Origin: Oxytricha trifallax
Lineage: Eukaryota > Ciliophora > Spirotrichea > Sporadotrichida > Oxytrichidae
Reading direction: 5' to 3'
Assembly (NCBI GenBank): GCA_000711775.1
Contig: ARYC01001542.1
Coordinates: 22,492 to 86,491 of the forward strand
Length of the DNA: 64,000 bases
A program made the position numbers and the translations under genes. The notes beneath the pieces were generated by a model. The model was not told where the DNA came from, did no database searches, and worked only from the letters and a program-made list of their open reading frames with translations. Positions 8,863 to 20,225 of this stretch are shown piece after piece. Numbering within the stretch: the stretch's first letter is position 1; each line of letters begins with the position of its first letter.

Positions 8863-9994
8863 CTAAATTATAATTGATTTGGTAAAATTACAAAAAATTC
8901 AAAACTGTACAGATTGTACATTGTACATTTAATTGCACCAAAATTTAAAATGCACAAAAGTGTAATTGTACAATCTGTACAAATGTCTGAGAAGAAACTC
9001 CTCTATAATGTACACAAAAATCCAAATGTACAATGTAAAATTTGTGCAATAAAAGTTCTTGGTTTTTTATTTTGTACAATTCAATAAGAGGCTGAGCCAC
9101 CTAATTCACTTCAAAGAATTCGCCACCGAGCAGCTCTACTTAAGCATTCCCTGAAAGATGGTGAAGCTGGCCTCTCAAAGAGTTATTTCACTGCCACTCG
9201 ATATTTAGACAAGTGTGTATTGGACAAGCTCCGACTGTACGTGCAGAAGATAGGAGCATTAGAGCTCGAGAATCTTGTGAAATGCCCAGACAAGATAGAT
9301 CTTATGCTTGGAGATTCAGATTAATTTTAGAGGATCTTCAATAACAGATAAAGTGGTGCTTCAACAAATCGGTAAAGTTCACAAGAATAGGGCACAGTGG
9401 CAACTAAAAGAGAGATTCTTAAAAACTACATCGGTGGGTTTCTGCAAGGGAGTCTGTCGGATGTGTCAGATGTCTATGAGGAGAACATAATTATCATAAA
9501 TAACATGCTAAAGTGTGAATTGAATGCAGATTGAGCGTAGTCGTTCCCATTTACAATAATCCAGCTTGCCAAGTATTACAGACGCAGACTGTAACAGGAT
9601 GGCCTGATAATGGATAGAAAAGCGACTGAAGGCGCGGGGGCGATAGACCAAAATGCCTATGATACTGCTGAGATGTCACAAGAAGAAGAGATTGAATGAA
9701 AAAGCTCCTTGCAATTAATTTTCTAATCAAATTTAAATCACTCTTGTGTTTTTTGTACACTATTTCATCTTATTGAATTGTACAAAATAAAAAACCAAGA
9801 ACTTTTATTGCACAAATTTTACATTGTACATTTGGATTTTTGTGTACATTATAGAGGAGTTTCTTCTCAGACATTTGTACAGATTGTACAATTACACTTT
9901 TGTGCATTTTAAATTTTGGTGCAATTAAATGTACAATGTACAATCTGTACAGTTTTGAATTTTTTGTAATTTTACCAAATCAATTATAATTTAG
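8863..9994. mobile_element. Foldback element with GTACA-rich arms enclosing a coding-like centre
   Basis: Near-perfect inverted arms of about 230 bp (8863-9090 and 9760-9994) begin CTAAATTATAATTGATTTGG and contain repeated TGTACA motifs (for example TTGTACATTGTACA). The 670-bp loop is less AT-rich and carries a long + strand frame. No flanking duplication is clear. Its organisation resembles the 7088-8160 element although the sequences are unrelated. Confidence 0.75.
8983..9699 (+). CDS. Unknown ORF inside a foldback element, one internal TGA
   Basis: From ATG 8983 (MSEKKLLYN) the frame is open with TAA/TAG as Gln for 183 codons to TGA 9532-9534, and continues in the same frame (AQSFPFTIIQLAKYY) to TGA 9697-9699. 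The N-terminal ~35 codons are encoded by the left inverted arm, the rest by the loop. Composition is protein-like (GGFLQGSLSDVSDVYEEN, KCPDKIDLMLGD) with no recognised domain. It may be the element's own gene, or a captured host gene with one nonsense mutation. The frame is also open slightly upstream (ATG 8950). Confidence 0.5.
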
Positions 9995-10337
9995 AAATAT
10001 AACATATTACGAATAGTTGAGAGATTTAAACGACTTAAAAAGGCTATTTAAATTATTGAGAAAAATGAGGTTAAAAAATAAGAAATGAGGTATAACTTAG
10101 ATCTATATCTATTAAAAATATTTAAAATCAAAACATAATTCTTATTTTATTATAAAATTCGAAGTTTCATTTTAATTTTAAAAATAATTTTTGCTTAAAA
10201 ATTTAAACTTTTACTTTTAACTCTAATTAATTCCAAAATCTATAATTATTATGTTGTTATTAAATCTAAATAATTGTGGGGATCAGAACAAAAATCTTGC
10301 AACACTTTTATTAAATATTTACCATTAAATTAAAAAT
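9995..10337. other. AT-rich spacer
   Basis: AT-rich sequence between two repeat elements; nothing recognisable. Confidence 0.4.
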
Positions 10338-10750
10338 ATTGTAGGAATACATTTGATTTGTGAAATAAATTAATTAATTAATATTCAAATTAGTGGCAGT
10401 TAACTTTCTGAAAACCTAGACAATATGGTACTTGTTCGATAGAGAATTCAAAAACAGCTGGACTTTACTATTGGCGGTACCCCTCTATCGCATCCCTGGA
10501 GTGAGATAACTTGACTTTAATTTTGGGTTATTTCTTTTAGTTGATTTTGTTGCCAAAATTAAAGTCGAGTTAACTCACTCTAGAGATGCGATAAAGGGAT
10601 ACCGCCAATAGTAAAGTCCAGCTGATTTTGAATTCTCTATTGAACAAGTACCATATTGTCTAGGTTTTCAGAAAGTTAACTGCCACTAATTTAAATTAAT
10701 ATTTATTTATTTTATTATTTAATTTCCCAAATCAAATGTATTCCTACAAT
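10338..10750. repeat. Long palindrome P1 (hairpin MITE family)
   Basis: A 413-bp near-perfect palindrome with ends ATTGTAGGAATACATTTG and its complement, and a short asymmetric centre near 10530-10555. The arms carry a conserved core including GGCGGTACC...CTATCGCATCCCTGGAG. Four more members of the same family lie at 12031, 37467, 39251 and 50428. No coding capacity. The flanking bases are AT at each end. Confidence 0.85.
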
Positions 10751-11509
10751 AATATTTTCAAATTTCTGTAAGTAATGCCTTATAAATCCATAAGCTTCAA
10801 TCCCTTAACTTTCTGATTATTAATTATTCTAATTTCAGAATCAAGGAGAATATATTTTCATTTTAATATACTAAATTAGAGGACCATTTGTGTATAGTAA
10901 AGCTTAAATTTATTATATTCCTTGATAAATCGCATTATTCTACACTTTTAGGTTTATTTACTCACTTTTATCTGGGATAGCTCCCTAGTTTCCTTAATTA
11001 AACTACATTTAATTGAGTTTGCAATTAAATATTTAGTCTCATTGAAAAACCAATAATTATAGAAAGTTTAAATAAAATGATAATTGTATCTGCACCTTTC
11101 CACTTAAGTTTATATAGGTATGTCTGTAATTTGGTTGGAATTAATTAATCTTGAATTTAATTCATCAAGATTTCAAATTAAAGAAAAGTAAATCCAAATT
11201 AAATAGAATAAGCTTGAGTTAACAAGCTAAATTTCATCATTTTTATTTGATAGGTAAAAAGTGATGATATCATTATTAACTAGTTATTCACATTTGAGAT
11301 ATAAGTTAATGCATTATGTGATATTTATCTAATTATGAATACTCAAAGATTAATAATTAAAATTACAATATATGTCTTTTTAATTTTATACTCAGTTTAT
11401 TATTAATTTGTTAATACCTATTAGCAATTTAATCTTTTTAGTTTTTCATAATTAAATAATATATCAAACTATCATTTAGTAAGGAAGTATAAGAATAAGA
11501 GTATGTTGA
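10751..11509. other. AT-rich spacer
   Basis: No gene, RNA or repeat that I can support. Confidence 0.35.
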
Positions 11510-12030
11510 GATGACTTGGTAATCCGTGATGTGACAGTAATTAAGACCAATAAAATAGAGAAAAAATCTCAATTCTCAAGATATCTTTAGCCTGAACAAA
11601 AAAAAGACCAGAAATTGGTCATAGAGCAGAGAGGACTTCAGAGAAGTGGTGAAAAAGCCTTTACTTTAATCACTTTTGCCGAGAGAATTGAATCAATCTT
11701 TTCATTGTGAAAACTATCAGAAAATTAACCTGGTGTAGGAGAAAATGTCTTAACTTAGGCTTCATTGGTTTCATATTCTCACTTTTTAAGGGTGAGCACG
11801 ATTTTCATCAAACTCTCTATTACCTAAGAAGTTAAACTAATACCAGTTAACTCATCTAATTCAGAATAATCTTTAAAGCTTAACCATATCAAGGAGTGTT
11901 ATTACTCGTAGGTTGAATCCAACTGACTGGCCTATCAAGTGTAGAATCTATCCTCAATCTATTCTCAGTGCAGTAGAAAATCTCAAGTAAAATTACCACC
12001 CCAGCCGAACAATTAATAATCTAATTTAAT
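11510..12030 (+). pseudogene. Coding-like region, unknown protein, two in-frame TGAs
   Basis: One frame stays open from 11510 to the edge of palindrome P2 (173 codons) apart from TGA at 11708 and 11924. The peptide is protein-like throughout (DDLVIRDVTVIKTNK, QRSGEKAFTLITFAER, ENQPGVGENVLTQ). It ends precisely where P2 begins, so the palindrome may have inserted into this gene. It could be a decayed gene or germline segment; the in-frame TGAs argue against an intact gene. No family recognised. Confidence 0.4.
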
Positions 12031-12444
12031 ATTGTAGGAATAAATTTGAATTTGAAAAATTAATTAATTATAATTATTAGAAGTTTCTTTTTTAAAATCA
12101 AGACATTATGGTATTTGTTCGATAGAGAATTCAAAATTAGCTGGACTTTACTATTGGCTGTACTATTTCATCGCATCGTATAAGCAAGACACCTCAAACT
12201 TTAAATTTGGGGGGAGGATTGGGGAATTTGTTTTGTTGATTTTAACCCCAAAGTTAAAATTGATTTTATCTCGCTTCTACGAAGTGATGAAATAGTACAG
12301 CCATTAGTAAAGTCCAGCTAATTTTGAATTCTCTATCGAAAAATTACCGTATTGTCTAGATTTACAAAAGTTAACTGCCTCTAATTTAATAAATTAATTA
12401 TTTAATTTTAATTAATTTTCTAAATTCAAATTTATTCCAACAAT
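12031..12444. repeat. Long palindrome P2
   Basis: A 414-bp palindrome of the P family with ends ATTGTAGGAATAAATTTG. The core differs from P1 (GGCTGTACTATTTCATCGCATCG), so it is an older or distinct sub-branch. It adjoins the coding-like region on its left. Confidence 0.85.
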
Positions 12445-12704
12445 TATAGCTTCCTATTATAATAATAATAATAATAATATTATTTGCTTTATTTTAGTTT
12501 TTCAATATGATAGCAAAATGTAACCTATCAATTAAAATTTTAATTGCAAAAATTCTAATAATAATTTTATTTATTGCTCTAATCATTTTGATTCTTTTGT
12601 ACTTACCATTTCATTTAACTTTCTTTGTATCATAGCTCTAAAATTGCTTTTTTATATATTTTAAAAATTCTTGCATTTCATAAAAGAATTACCTTTTTCT
12701 TAAA

Positions 12705-12736
12705 AATAGCAACTGCTTACATAAGCAGTTGCTATT
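12705..12736. repeat. Short perfect hairpin
   Basis: Two 15-bp arms (AATAGCAACTGCTTA and its complement) around a 2-bp centre, followed by an AT tract. Function unknown; a structured RNA or a tiny palindrome is possible. The surrounding 12445-13141 is AT-rich with no gene seen. Confidence 0.5.
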
Positions 12737-13141
12737 ATATCTTCCTCTGATTCAATTCTTCAGTAATCCATTTCTATAAACATATACATAATTCCTATTG
12801 ATAATCTGGTTTATTTATTACCTTTATCCACCTCAAATTATATATATTTATGCCACCTTTTACTTGTTTACCAAATATATATTCAAACCTGTGAATGAAT
12901 TTAACGAAAGTTATTGAAAGTTTTTATTTAAAAAGATTTGTTAAATAGAGAAAAGAAAAAAGTTCTTTAAGCCAGCATTCTTAATATCATATTTTTAAAA
13001 AAATGATAAATTATAACTTATTCAATATTTTTTATTTTTTAAATTCAAGACTTAAGAAGAGTGATTTATCTAATGTTAATTGCTGATATCTGCTTAATTT
13101 TTCTATTAATTATATGTTAATTAAGTGTGTTAAATTTAATA

Positions 13142-13403
13142 AAACCCCGTTAGTCTATTAAGAATGAAGATTGGAGAATAAGAATAATGAAATTAAGAAT
13201 TAATTATAATTGGCTGAAATTAAATATAATTAGGCTAAAAACAAATATACGCACCCTGATTGGTTTATTTTATAGAGACAATTAATCGAGCCAATGGCTT
13301 TAATAATTAGCCAAAACTTTAATAATTTACGCCAATTATAATTAATTCTTAATTTCATTATTCTTAATCCCCAATCTTCATTCTTAATTGACTAACGGGG
13401 TTT
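13142..13403. mobile_element. C4A4-ended MITE (262 bp)
   Basis: Terminal inverted repeats of about 75 bp start AAACCCCGTTAGTC and are flanked by TA on both sides (13140-13141 and 13404-13405). The interior has no coding capacity. The AAACCCC terminus resembles TBE and telomere ends, but the internal sequence is unrelated to the TBEs here and the duplication is TA rather than ANT. It may be mobilised by a Tc1/mariner-type enzyme. Confidence 0.75.
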
Positions 13404-13531
13404 TATAAGTAAACTTGTCTTAAATGGATCTTTAAATTTAAAGCTCAGTGTTATTTTGTTTAGGATGTAAGCTACATAAATTTTTGAAGAAACTTTCAAT
13501 AAATTGAAGTTATAATTTATAATAACTTATT

Positions 13532-13870
13532 ATGATTGCTAGTCTTTCCGATCTTACAAAGGCAGCAACTGGTATACCTTTGGTAACATTTTAATCTGGT
13601 CACTACGCCAGTAGAAGCATGTGGTGGCTGATTGAAAGTAGAAGCAGTAAAAGACATTTTGGCTAGGAGTCAGGAAGATGACAAGACTTATGATTTAGCC
13701 ACCTAATGCCTAAATTTTTTAACTTTAAGCCGAAGATCAGTCATAACTTGCCTAAAAAATTTAAAATTCATTAATAATTATATTTTAATGCTTCTCAATA
13801 GCATAATTAACTGCTATAAATGTATGACTGTTTTCATTCTTTAATATTTAAATTCAATACTTTGCAAGCT
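13532..13870 (+). pseudogene. Coding-like region, unknown protein, one frameshift
   Basis: From ATG 13532 a frame reads MIASLSDLTKAATGIPLVTF... up to an MWWLIES stretch near 13630. A neighbouring frame then takes over with KVEAVKDILARSQEDDKTYD and continues open. The join suggests one gene with a single indel near 13645. GC content is above the surrounding spacer. No domain recognised. Possibly a macronuclear-destined segment or a young pseudogene. Sequence from 13870 to 14544 is AT-rich with nothing recognised. Confidence 0.4.
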
Positions 13871-14544
13871 AAATTAAGTTTGAATTTTTAAAAGTAAAAT
13901 TGTAATTTACACTCTAAAATAATAAGCAGTATTTACATCTTTTGTGACTTATATAATCTTAAGACATTTTAATTGATAATTTGGTTACTTAATCATATAA
14001 ATATGATTATAGCCACTCCAACTTTATTGTTCAATCGTTTGGCGTTTTGCTGAATTAATATAAAATTAAAATTTAATCATGATTCACTATTAATAATCAT
14101 AGTTAAATTTAAGTTCCATTTAACGTCAACATGAAACAATTCAACTAAAAAATCTAGTTCACTTTAGTGCTGATGATAAGTAGAATTATTTAATTTTAAT
14201 TCTTAGCATTAATAAATGCAAATTCAGGTAGTTATATCTTTCGTTATTAATTTTTTAATATTATTAATCTAATCGTTATATTTCTTCGCATCTCGTTCAT
14301 TTCAATTTAACAGAGATACCTCCAATGTAAAAGATTATAAAACAGAAATAACAATAAATTTTAGTTTTCAAATTCATCTCAAACCATCTTTCAGACAATT
14401 AATTGGGTTAAACCAAATAAGAATATTTTTGTACATTTTATGTACCTTTATGAAAATGTAAGTAATCTCAATTATATTAAAATGCCCGAAAGAAAAGCCA
14501 GGCTTCTTTTTAGTTATTTAAAATAGCTAAAAGTAAAATAAATC

Positions 14545-14892
14545 ATGGAGGATAATTCGTGGATTTACCTTAACGATAGATATTACAGGGTGAGAAGATG
14601 CAAATAAGATACTATTAGAGGTTGTTTAATTGTTTATTCTCATGCAATAAAGTTTCAAAGGAGTTATTAAAGAATTAATATGCACAATCCAAAAGCAAAA
14701 TTAATAAAAATAAATTGTACTAATGAAATTATTATGAAATATTAGAGTTTTGGCGTTTGGGTCACTGAGATCGGGTAAAACAAAGATAGCCAATGTAAAG
14801 TCAGACAAGGTGGAACAATACTTTTGAAAATAATTTCAATATCATTAAAATAGAAGGAATAGAGTTAATAAATTCGTCAAAAATTCCTTTGA
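14545..14892 (+). CDS. Coding-like segment 1 of a + strand series, unknown
   Basis: ATG 14545 opens a 115-codon frame ending at TGA 14890 (MEDNSWIYLNDRYYRVRRC, then FGVWVTEIGQNKDSQC). TAA/TAG occur inside as Gln. It is the first of several + strand segments up to 16856 separated by AT-rich DNA, as expected of macronuclear-destined segments interrupted by IESs. The same frame stays open from 14893 to 15186, which includes a hydrophobic stretch (FFQIILVLLLVQEK), but that part is weaker. No homologue recognised. Confidence 0.4.
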
Positions 14893-15279
14893 TATAAATG
14901 GGACTGCTTATTGTATAATAATTCAATTAACACAATGAAAATAATAATTTATAGTAGTAAAAAAATTATAATTATGCAGCAAATACCATTTTTTTAAATA
15001 ATATTGGTACTTCTGCTTGTTCAAGAGAAGATAATTCACACTAGAGAAACTGAAGAGTTAAGGTAGCACTATTTATTAACAAAGTTATAGAATTTCTTAT
15101 ATTAATATTGGTTAAATTCAGATATAAATCATTACTATTATTATTTGAGTGTTAATTATAAAGAGTGCAAAAGAAAATTGTCATGAGTTAATTGGGGAAA
15201 AAATGAAAAATGCAATTATATGAGTTGCAACAAATAAAACTTAAGATATGGATGAAACTTTCAGAAGATTAAATAATAT

Positions 15280-15471
15280 ATGCATTCTTTTTGGCAGGAA
15301 ATAACTGTAAAAGAACAACCTGAAATTCATAAAATGTAGTTACGATATAATGATAGATTCCTTGATTAAAAAGCAAAAGGCTATTCTGTGGTTGTAAGCT
15401 TTGATATTTATTCAGTTTGGTTTAATTCATTGATATTTAAAATTAAAAAATAGATTCTTCCATCACAATGA
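15280..15471 (+). CDS. Coding-like segment 2, unknown
   Basis: ATG 15280 to TGA 15469: 63 codons with motifs WQEITVKEQPEIHKMQ and KGYSVVVSFDIYSVWF. Same strand and same phase as 14545-14892. May be a small protein or the continuation of a gene interrupted by eliminated sequence. No family recognised. Confidence 0.35.
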
Positions 15472-15689
15472 ATTGATTTCCAGATGCTAATTAATTATAA
15501 GTAATGTCAATAAAGAATTCTGGGTGACTATTAAAAATGGTTAGCTAAATTTTGCTGTATTTTTAAGATTTCTTAATTTTTTCCAACTTTTTCATATCTC
15601 TTAAGCTAAATCAATTAAAAAAATTGTAGATTTTACTGCTTTATTTACTAGCAAATTTAGCATATATTGCTTGAATTTATTAACTTTCC

Positions 15690-15881
15690 ATGAATTATTT
15701 AACTCTTGCCAAATTAGACAAATTCGCTAAATTTGTGAAAGAAAACTAGTTCGATAAAGCCAAAGATGTTGTACATCAGCCAGAAAGTGTTTTGGTAGAA
15801 AACTTATAAATTTTATTTTTTTTTATGAGAAATGCATCATCAATTTTAGAAATAACTGTAAATTAGAAGGAGTATCGATGA
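15690..15881 (+). CDS. Coding-like segment 3, unknown
   Basis: ATG 15690 to TGA 15879: 63 codons, helix-rich in appearance (LAKLDKFAKFVKENQFDKAK, then VVHQPESVLVENLQ). Short; a chance frame cannot be excluded, but the Ala/Val/Lys/Glu mix is unlike the translated spacer. Confidence 0.4.
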
Positions 15882-16346
15882 ATATTGAGAAAAGTAAAAT
15901 TACATCGCTTGAACCAAATTTACGAAATTAAATCACACTCTTCAGTTTATCCATCTGAAAATGACTTTAAAAAACAAACAAACAAACAACAATTTTAAGA
16001 TTTGTCTTAATTTAGAGAGTTATGTATGCATTTTAAGAGGAGTTAATTACACTATAGTTAAAAATATTGATTATATCTTTGAAAATAACAGCAGTTAGTT
16101 TATAGTTTTTAATTAACTCTTTTGTCTCTTAAGGAAGTTAATGCTGGATAAAAAGAATATATTAAATAATTTTTTTCAATAGCTATTTAGCATTTAAAGT
16201 TAGAATGTATTTTAATAATTAATTTACTTATTTTTTCGTTACTATACTTCTTCATTATTTGTAGAATTGCTAATATGAATATTCTCTTTTACATAAACTT
16301 TGATCATATGCTCTAAAGTTAATCTCCTCTAAAACGAAGACTATGA

Positions 16347-16856
16347 TTCATTAGAAATATCATTGAAAGGCTGTTAAAAAGTTAAAAATCAAAAGTATGC
16401 TCAGAGTAAACATTAGATCAAAATGAGCAAGATGGAGTTCTATAGTTCAACTAATATTTTCAACCTAGCTAAAGAATTCCCTAAAGCTCAAATAAATCTG
16501 AGAAGATTTTGGTTATAAAAGCTGAACATTTGCAGATATCTCGCTTATCAAACATTTAGCTAGATCATTCAATTTCATATATAATTGAAGATATTTATAA
16601 GCAATTTGACTTAAGAATAAAGTCAAAAGCAAAGTTAAAACAATAATTAAAGTAATTTTAATACTTATGGGACTGGAGAAAAAGTTAATGTAATTAATGG
16701 GATTAAAAAGTAAGGTATCAAATGACAATTAACATTACTGGCAAAATACTTATTCATTTAATTTAACTAATATTAATTGATATAATTTTTAACTTTGAGA
16801 TTATTTTTTAATCACCACAATCCAAGATTTGGCGTCATAACAAAACTTTTATTTGA
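16347..16856 (+). CDS. Coding-like segment 4, unknown (169 codons)
   Basis: Open from after TGA 16344 to TGA 16854 with many TAA/TAG read as Gln (for example SEKILVIKAEHLQISRL and YIIEDIYKQFDLRIKSK). It is the longest frame in the 14.5-16.9 kb block and in the same phase as 15690-15881. Overlapping frames on both strands (16423-16725 + and 16458-16728 -) are also open, so the choice rests on composition only. No domain recognised. Confidence 0.4.
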
Positions 16857-17682
16857 ATTTTTTTATAAATTAAGCCCTATCAAAAATATAAAAATTATAT
16901 TGAACTTCAATATTTATCTTAGTAAATAAATTAAAATATATTCAAAAAATCAAATAATAATTACAGGATAACTATTCACAACATAGGTTGCAATCCATGA
17001 ATTCTTGAGGAGAATTAATTGAAAGGGTGAACATGGGTACCGAAGTAATTGATGAAAGATTTAATGTTAAAAGAGTCATTTGGTAAGTGAAAAAGGATAA
17101 TAATTCCAAACAAAGTCTTACAATACAAACTTGATAATGATTAGGTTCAGAAAAATCAAACATATCTTACAATAAGAGAAATATCAGGTATTCTATACAG
17201 CTAAATAAAGTCACATAATCAATTTAAATTTTTAGATTGTATTGAAAAGCTATATATTAAAACTGAAAAATAAATATGGGCCTAAGTGTAAATTAATAGA
17301 GAATCTACCTATCAAAAAATGACAATCAGCTTATTTAAAATAAATATCAAAGAAAGAGACAGAATTAATTTATTTAATATGAATCGAAATAAAGCAAGAT
17401 AATGGCTTGCAGGTTGTATCTTTGAATTAATTGTTAGTCAAGAAAAGAGAATAGTGGAATAAATTGTAAAGAACAAAAAAGACTTTGAATGTAAGGAAAA
17501 TATAAATTGAATAATGGCTCTTTGAATTAATTTCATTTAGCTGAGCAAATTTATAAGAAAAATCTTAAGAATATACTAAAATTTAGAAGGCATTAAATAG
17601 ATAAATTGAACAAGCTAAAATGCAACTAAGACTTAAATAAACTAAAAGTGGGAGGGAAGTTTTCTGCCAAGAGGGAATTTTT
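16857..17682. other. AT-rich spacer with a weak minus-strand frame
   Basis: Mostly AT-rich. A minus-strand frame (about 16945-17220) with a hydrophobic stretch (LCLELLSFFTYQMTLL) is open but too short and too AT-rich to call. Confidence 0.3.
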
Positions 17683-18131
17683 ATATTAATATAGTATATT
17701 CAAAATGGGGAAATTGTAAAATTAAATTCAAATTTAAAATTAATTAATAAAAACAGCCACTAATTTGCATGAGGTTTAAATAGAATTTGATATAGTAAGT
17801 ATTCAAAAATTTATGTATGTAATGGCCGTTACTATGAACCAACTTCATGAAAAGTTGGAAAGTTCTAATCCTGCTTTGGAATTTCTTTTATTTTTGTTTT
17901 AAAATTAATATTGGAACTCAAAAATAAAAGAAATTCCAAAGCAGGATTAGAACTTTCCAACTTTTCATGAAGTTGGTGCATAGTAACGGCCATTACATAC
18001 ATACATTTTTGGATACTTACTATATCAAATTCTATTTAAACCTCATGCAAATTAGTGGCTGTTTTTATTAATTAATTTTAAATTTGAATTTAATTTTACA
18101 ATTTCCCCATTTTGAATATACTATATTAATA
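17683..18131. mobile_element. Palindromic element with TA ends (449 bp)
   Basis: Nearly perfect inverted repeat: arms of about 210 bp (motifs AATGGCCGTTACTATG and CTAATCCTGCTTTGGAATTTC) around a ~35-bp centre near 17895-17930. Ends read TATTAATATAG, with TA at each junction. Unrelated in sequence to the P family. Non-coding. Confidence 0.8.
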
Positions 18132-18788
18132 CTAATGAAATTTTTTATATATATATATTATATAAAATATTAAAATTAATAATTTTCTAACTCATTAATG
18201 GCTAAGAGGATAAGTTTAACACCTTTTACGAGTTAAAAAATAAAATGTATTTTTATCTAATATCATATCATTGGATATAGGAAGATATTATTTTTATTCT
18301 TTATGAAAATATTGAAAAATTAATGGAACCAAGATGATATAATAATCAAAATATTGTTTGATATGAAGCAGATTTTACAAAAATTCATATGAATTTTAAC
18401 AAATTTGTGAAAATCCTAAAAGGTGTTTATAGTTGAGAAATTATAATAATATAAAGAAAAAATTAATTTTAAAAAAATAAAAATTTACTTGTCAGGAAAC
18501 CCCCTGAAATTTTATTTTAATTATAAGTCTAAGCAAGAAACTTTCCACTCCATACTAATATATTTTATATTTATAAATTAAACATTATTTGAATTTAAAC
18601 TGTGCTTGCACTTTTAATCCAAACTATTTAAAAGAATTTTATAAAGTTAAAGTTGTATAATAATTGTTAACTTAAAATGTTAATAGGCTAATGAGAAGGA
18701 TTAAAGACGATAAATTATAATTGTTACATTTTCCCTAATGCACTATGGTTAAGGCTAAACAAATTTAACAGACTGAGACACTTCTTGA
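18132..18788. other. AT-rich spacer
   Basis: No feature supported. A frame from ATG 18746 is open but overlaps the better one listed next. Confidence 0.35.
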
Positions 18789-19639
18789 GGATCTCAACTC
18801 TTTCTAAAAAGATAAAATACATCTACAGTGCTAATAGAGGACTCATTAACTTAAAACTTACAACATATCAATCTTTTTTTTGGGCAAAAATTATAAGACA
18901 AACTTTTACTCATAGATGACTTCCTCAAAGAGTTTGAAGTATCTACTTCATAAGCAAGCCAAAAACAAAAATAAATTTAAGGAAACTACTTTTATCTTCA
19001 TCAATCTCAACCATTATTCCCCTAAAATAAGCTAGTCAAGACCAAGCACATATTTTCTTAAGAATACATTAATAATTTTGGTCTCCTTGACGCTAAAAAA
19101 TAACTTTATACTATTTAATAATTAAGGAAATAATTAACAATTTAAGCTGGAAATTCTCAGAAGCTAAATATTAGTACTTAATATTCTACATCCTCATAAT
19201 TTAAAAATAATAAAACTCCTCAGATTCCAACATTCGAATATGGATTTTTTTTAAAACTAAAACAAAGAACGAAAATCAAGTTCAAAATAGGGAAAATAAG
19301 AATCGGAATCTAATGAAGCACTTCCTATATTTAATATGAACAACTAAGACCATAGTTTTAAAATCGCTTATTGACCAAATCTACAATCAACTCTTAATGG
19401 GGTCGAGCTATCCCTCTGTCATTGCCTAAGGGCAAGCAGTCTTAAATTCAAATTTAAATGAATGTTCAAATGATCTTCTAATTCATTACTCACCCTTTAA
19501 TGACAAAGACTCATCCATTAATGACAAAGAAAATGAGCTGACAAGAAACTAGGAAGACATGAAAATCTAGTAAATTGACTCTTAAGACAAGTAAGTTAAC
19601 AATAGAATTAACTAAAAGGTTGACAATCAATAAACTTGA
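18789..19639 (+). pseudogene. Coding-like region in two frames, unknown protein
   Basis: Frame 1 is open from 18789 to TGA 19314 (QDKLLLIDDFLKEFEVSTS, then KHIFSQEYINNFGLLDAKK), then a second frame is open from 19340 to TGA 19637 (KSLIDQIYNQLLMGSSYP, then NDKENELTRNQEDMK). Both are Gln/Asn/Ser-rich like many hypotrich proteins. A shift around 19260-19340 would join them. The following ~220 bp (to about 19860) also holds protein-like pieces in changing frames (LGTAMEQFQEVFVVQRMHS). Suggests a decayed gene or a set of germline segments. Confidence 0.4.
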
Positions 19640-20225
19640 AAAAAAAATATTTAAGCAGAATCCAAGAATGGAGAATAATAATAAAAAAAGAAATTAATCT
19701 TATTTATTCAAACTCTAGGTACAGCGATGGAATAATTTCAAGAAGTTTTTGTAGTTCAAAGGATGCATTCTCCTCTCATATTCATGTACTACATATGAAA
19801 TAGTTTTAGATGCTCGAACACTCATTGAAAAGCCTGATCTTTTCTGAGGAGAGATCATCTATTCACATAATATCTTTTTGTTAAGTTAATTGAATTGCAA
19901 AAAACTCCGGCTGGCAAAGAGAAATAAGATACTAAGATGCAGAAAAGTGAAAGCATAGTTGTAGTCTAGAGCGTTGTATGATGGCACCTTAATAATTGAA
20001 AAGGGCTTGTCCCCTATAAAATACTAACATACATAATTATCCTGGGTCTCCAGAGTGGATTCATTATTATTATTATTATTAGTTATATAATTAAAAATAA
20101 AGGCTAGAATCAAACCCTAAACCCTTTAATGAGGTTTATAAGTGCTTTGATTTGTAGGGAATTTGTTAGGGGTTGGGTTATTAATAGTTTTTAATGTGAA
20201 TATTTAGTAAATGTATTTAATTTAA

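Noticed and set aside
16423-16728. Overlapping plus (16423-16725) and minus (16458-16728, with a hydrophobic stretch) frames
   Set aside because: The third frame, 16347-16856, is longer and more protein-like; overlapping open frames are common when only TGA is a stop.
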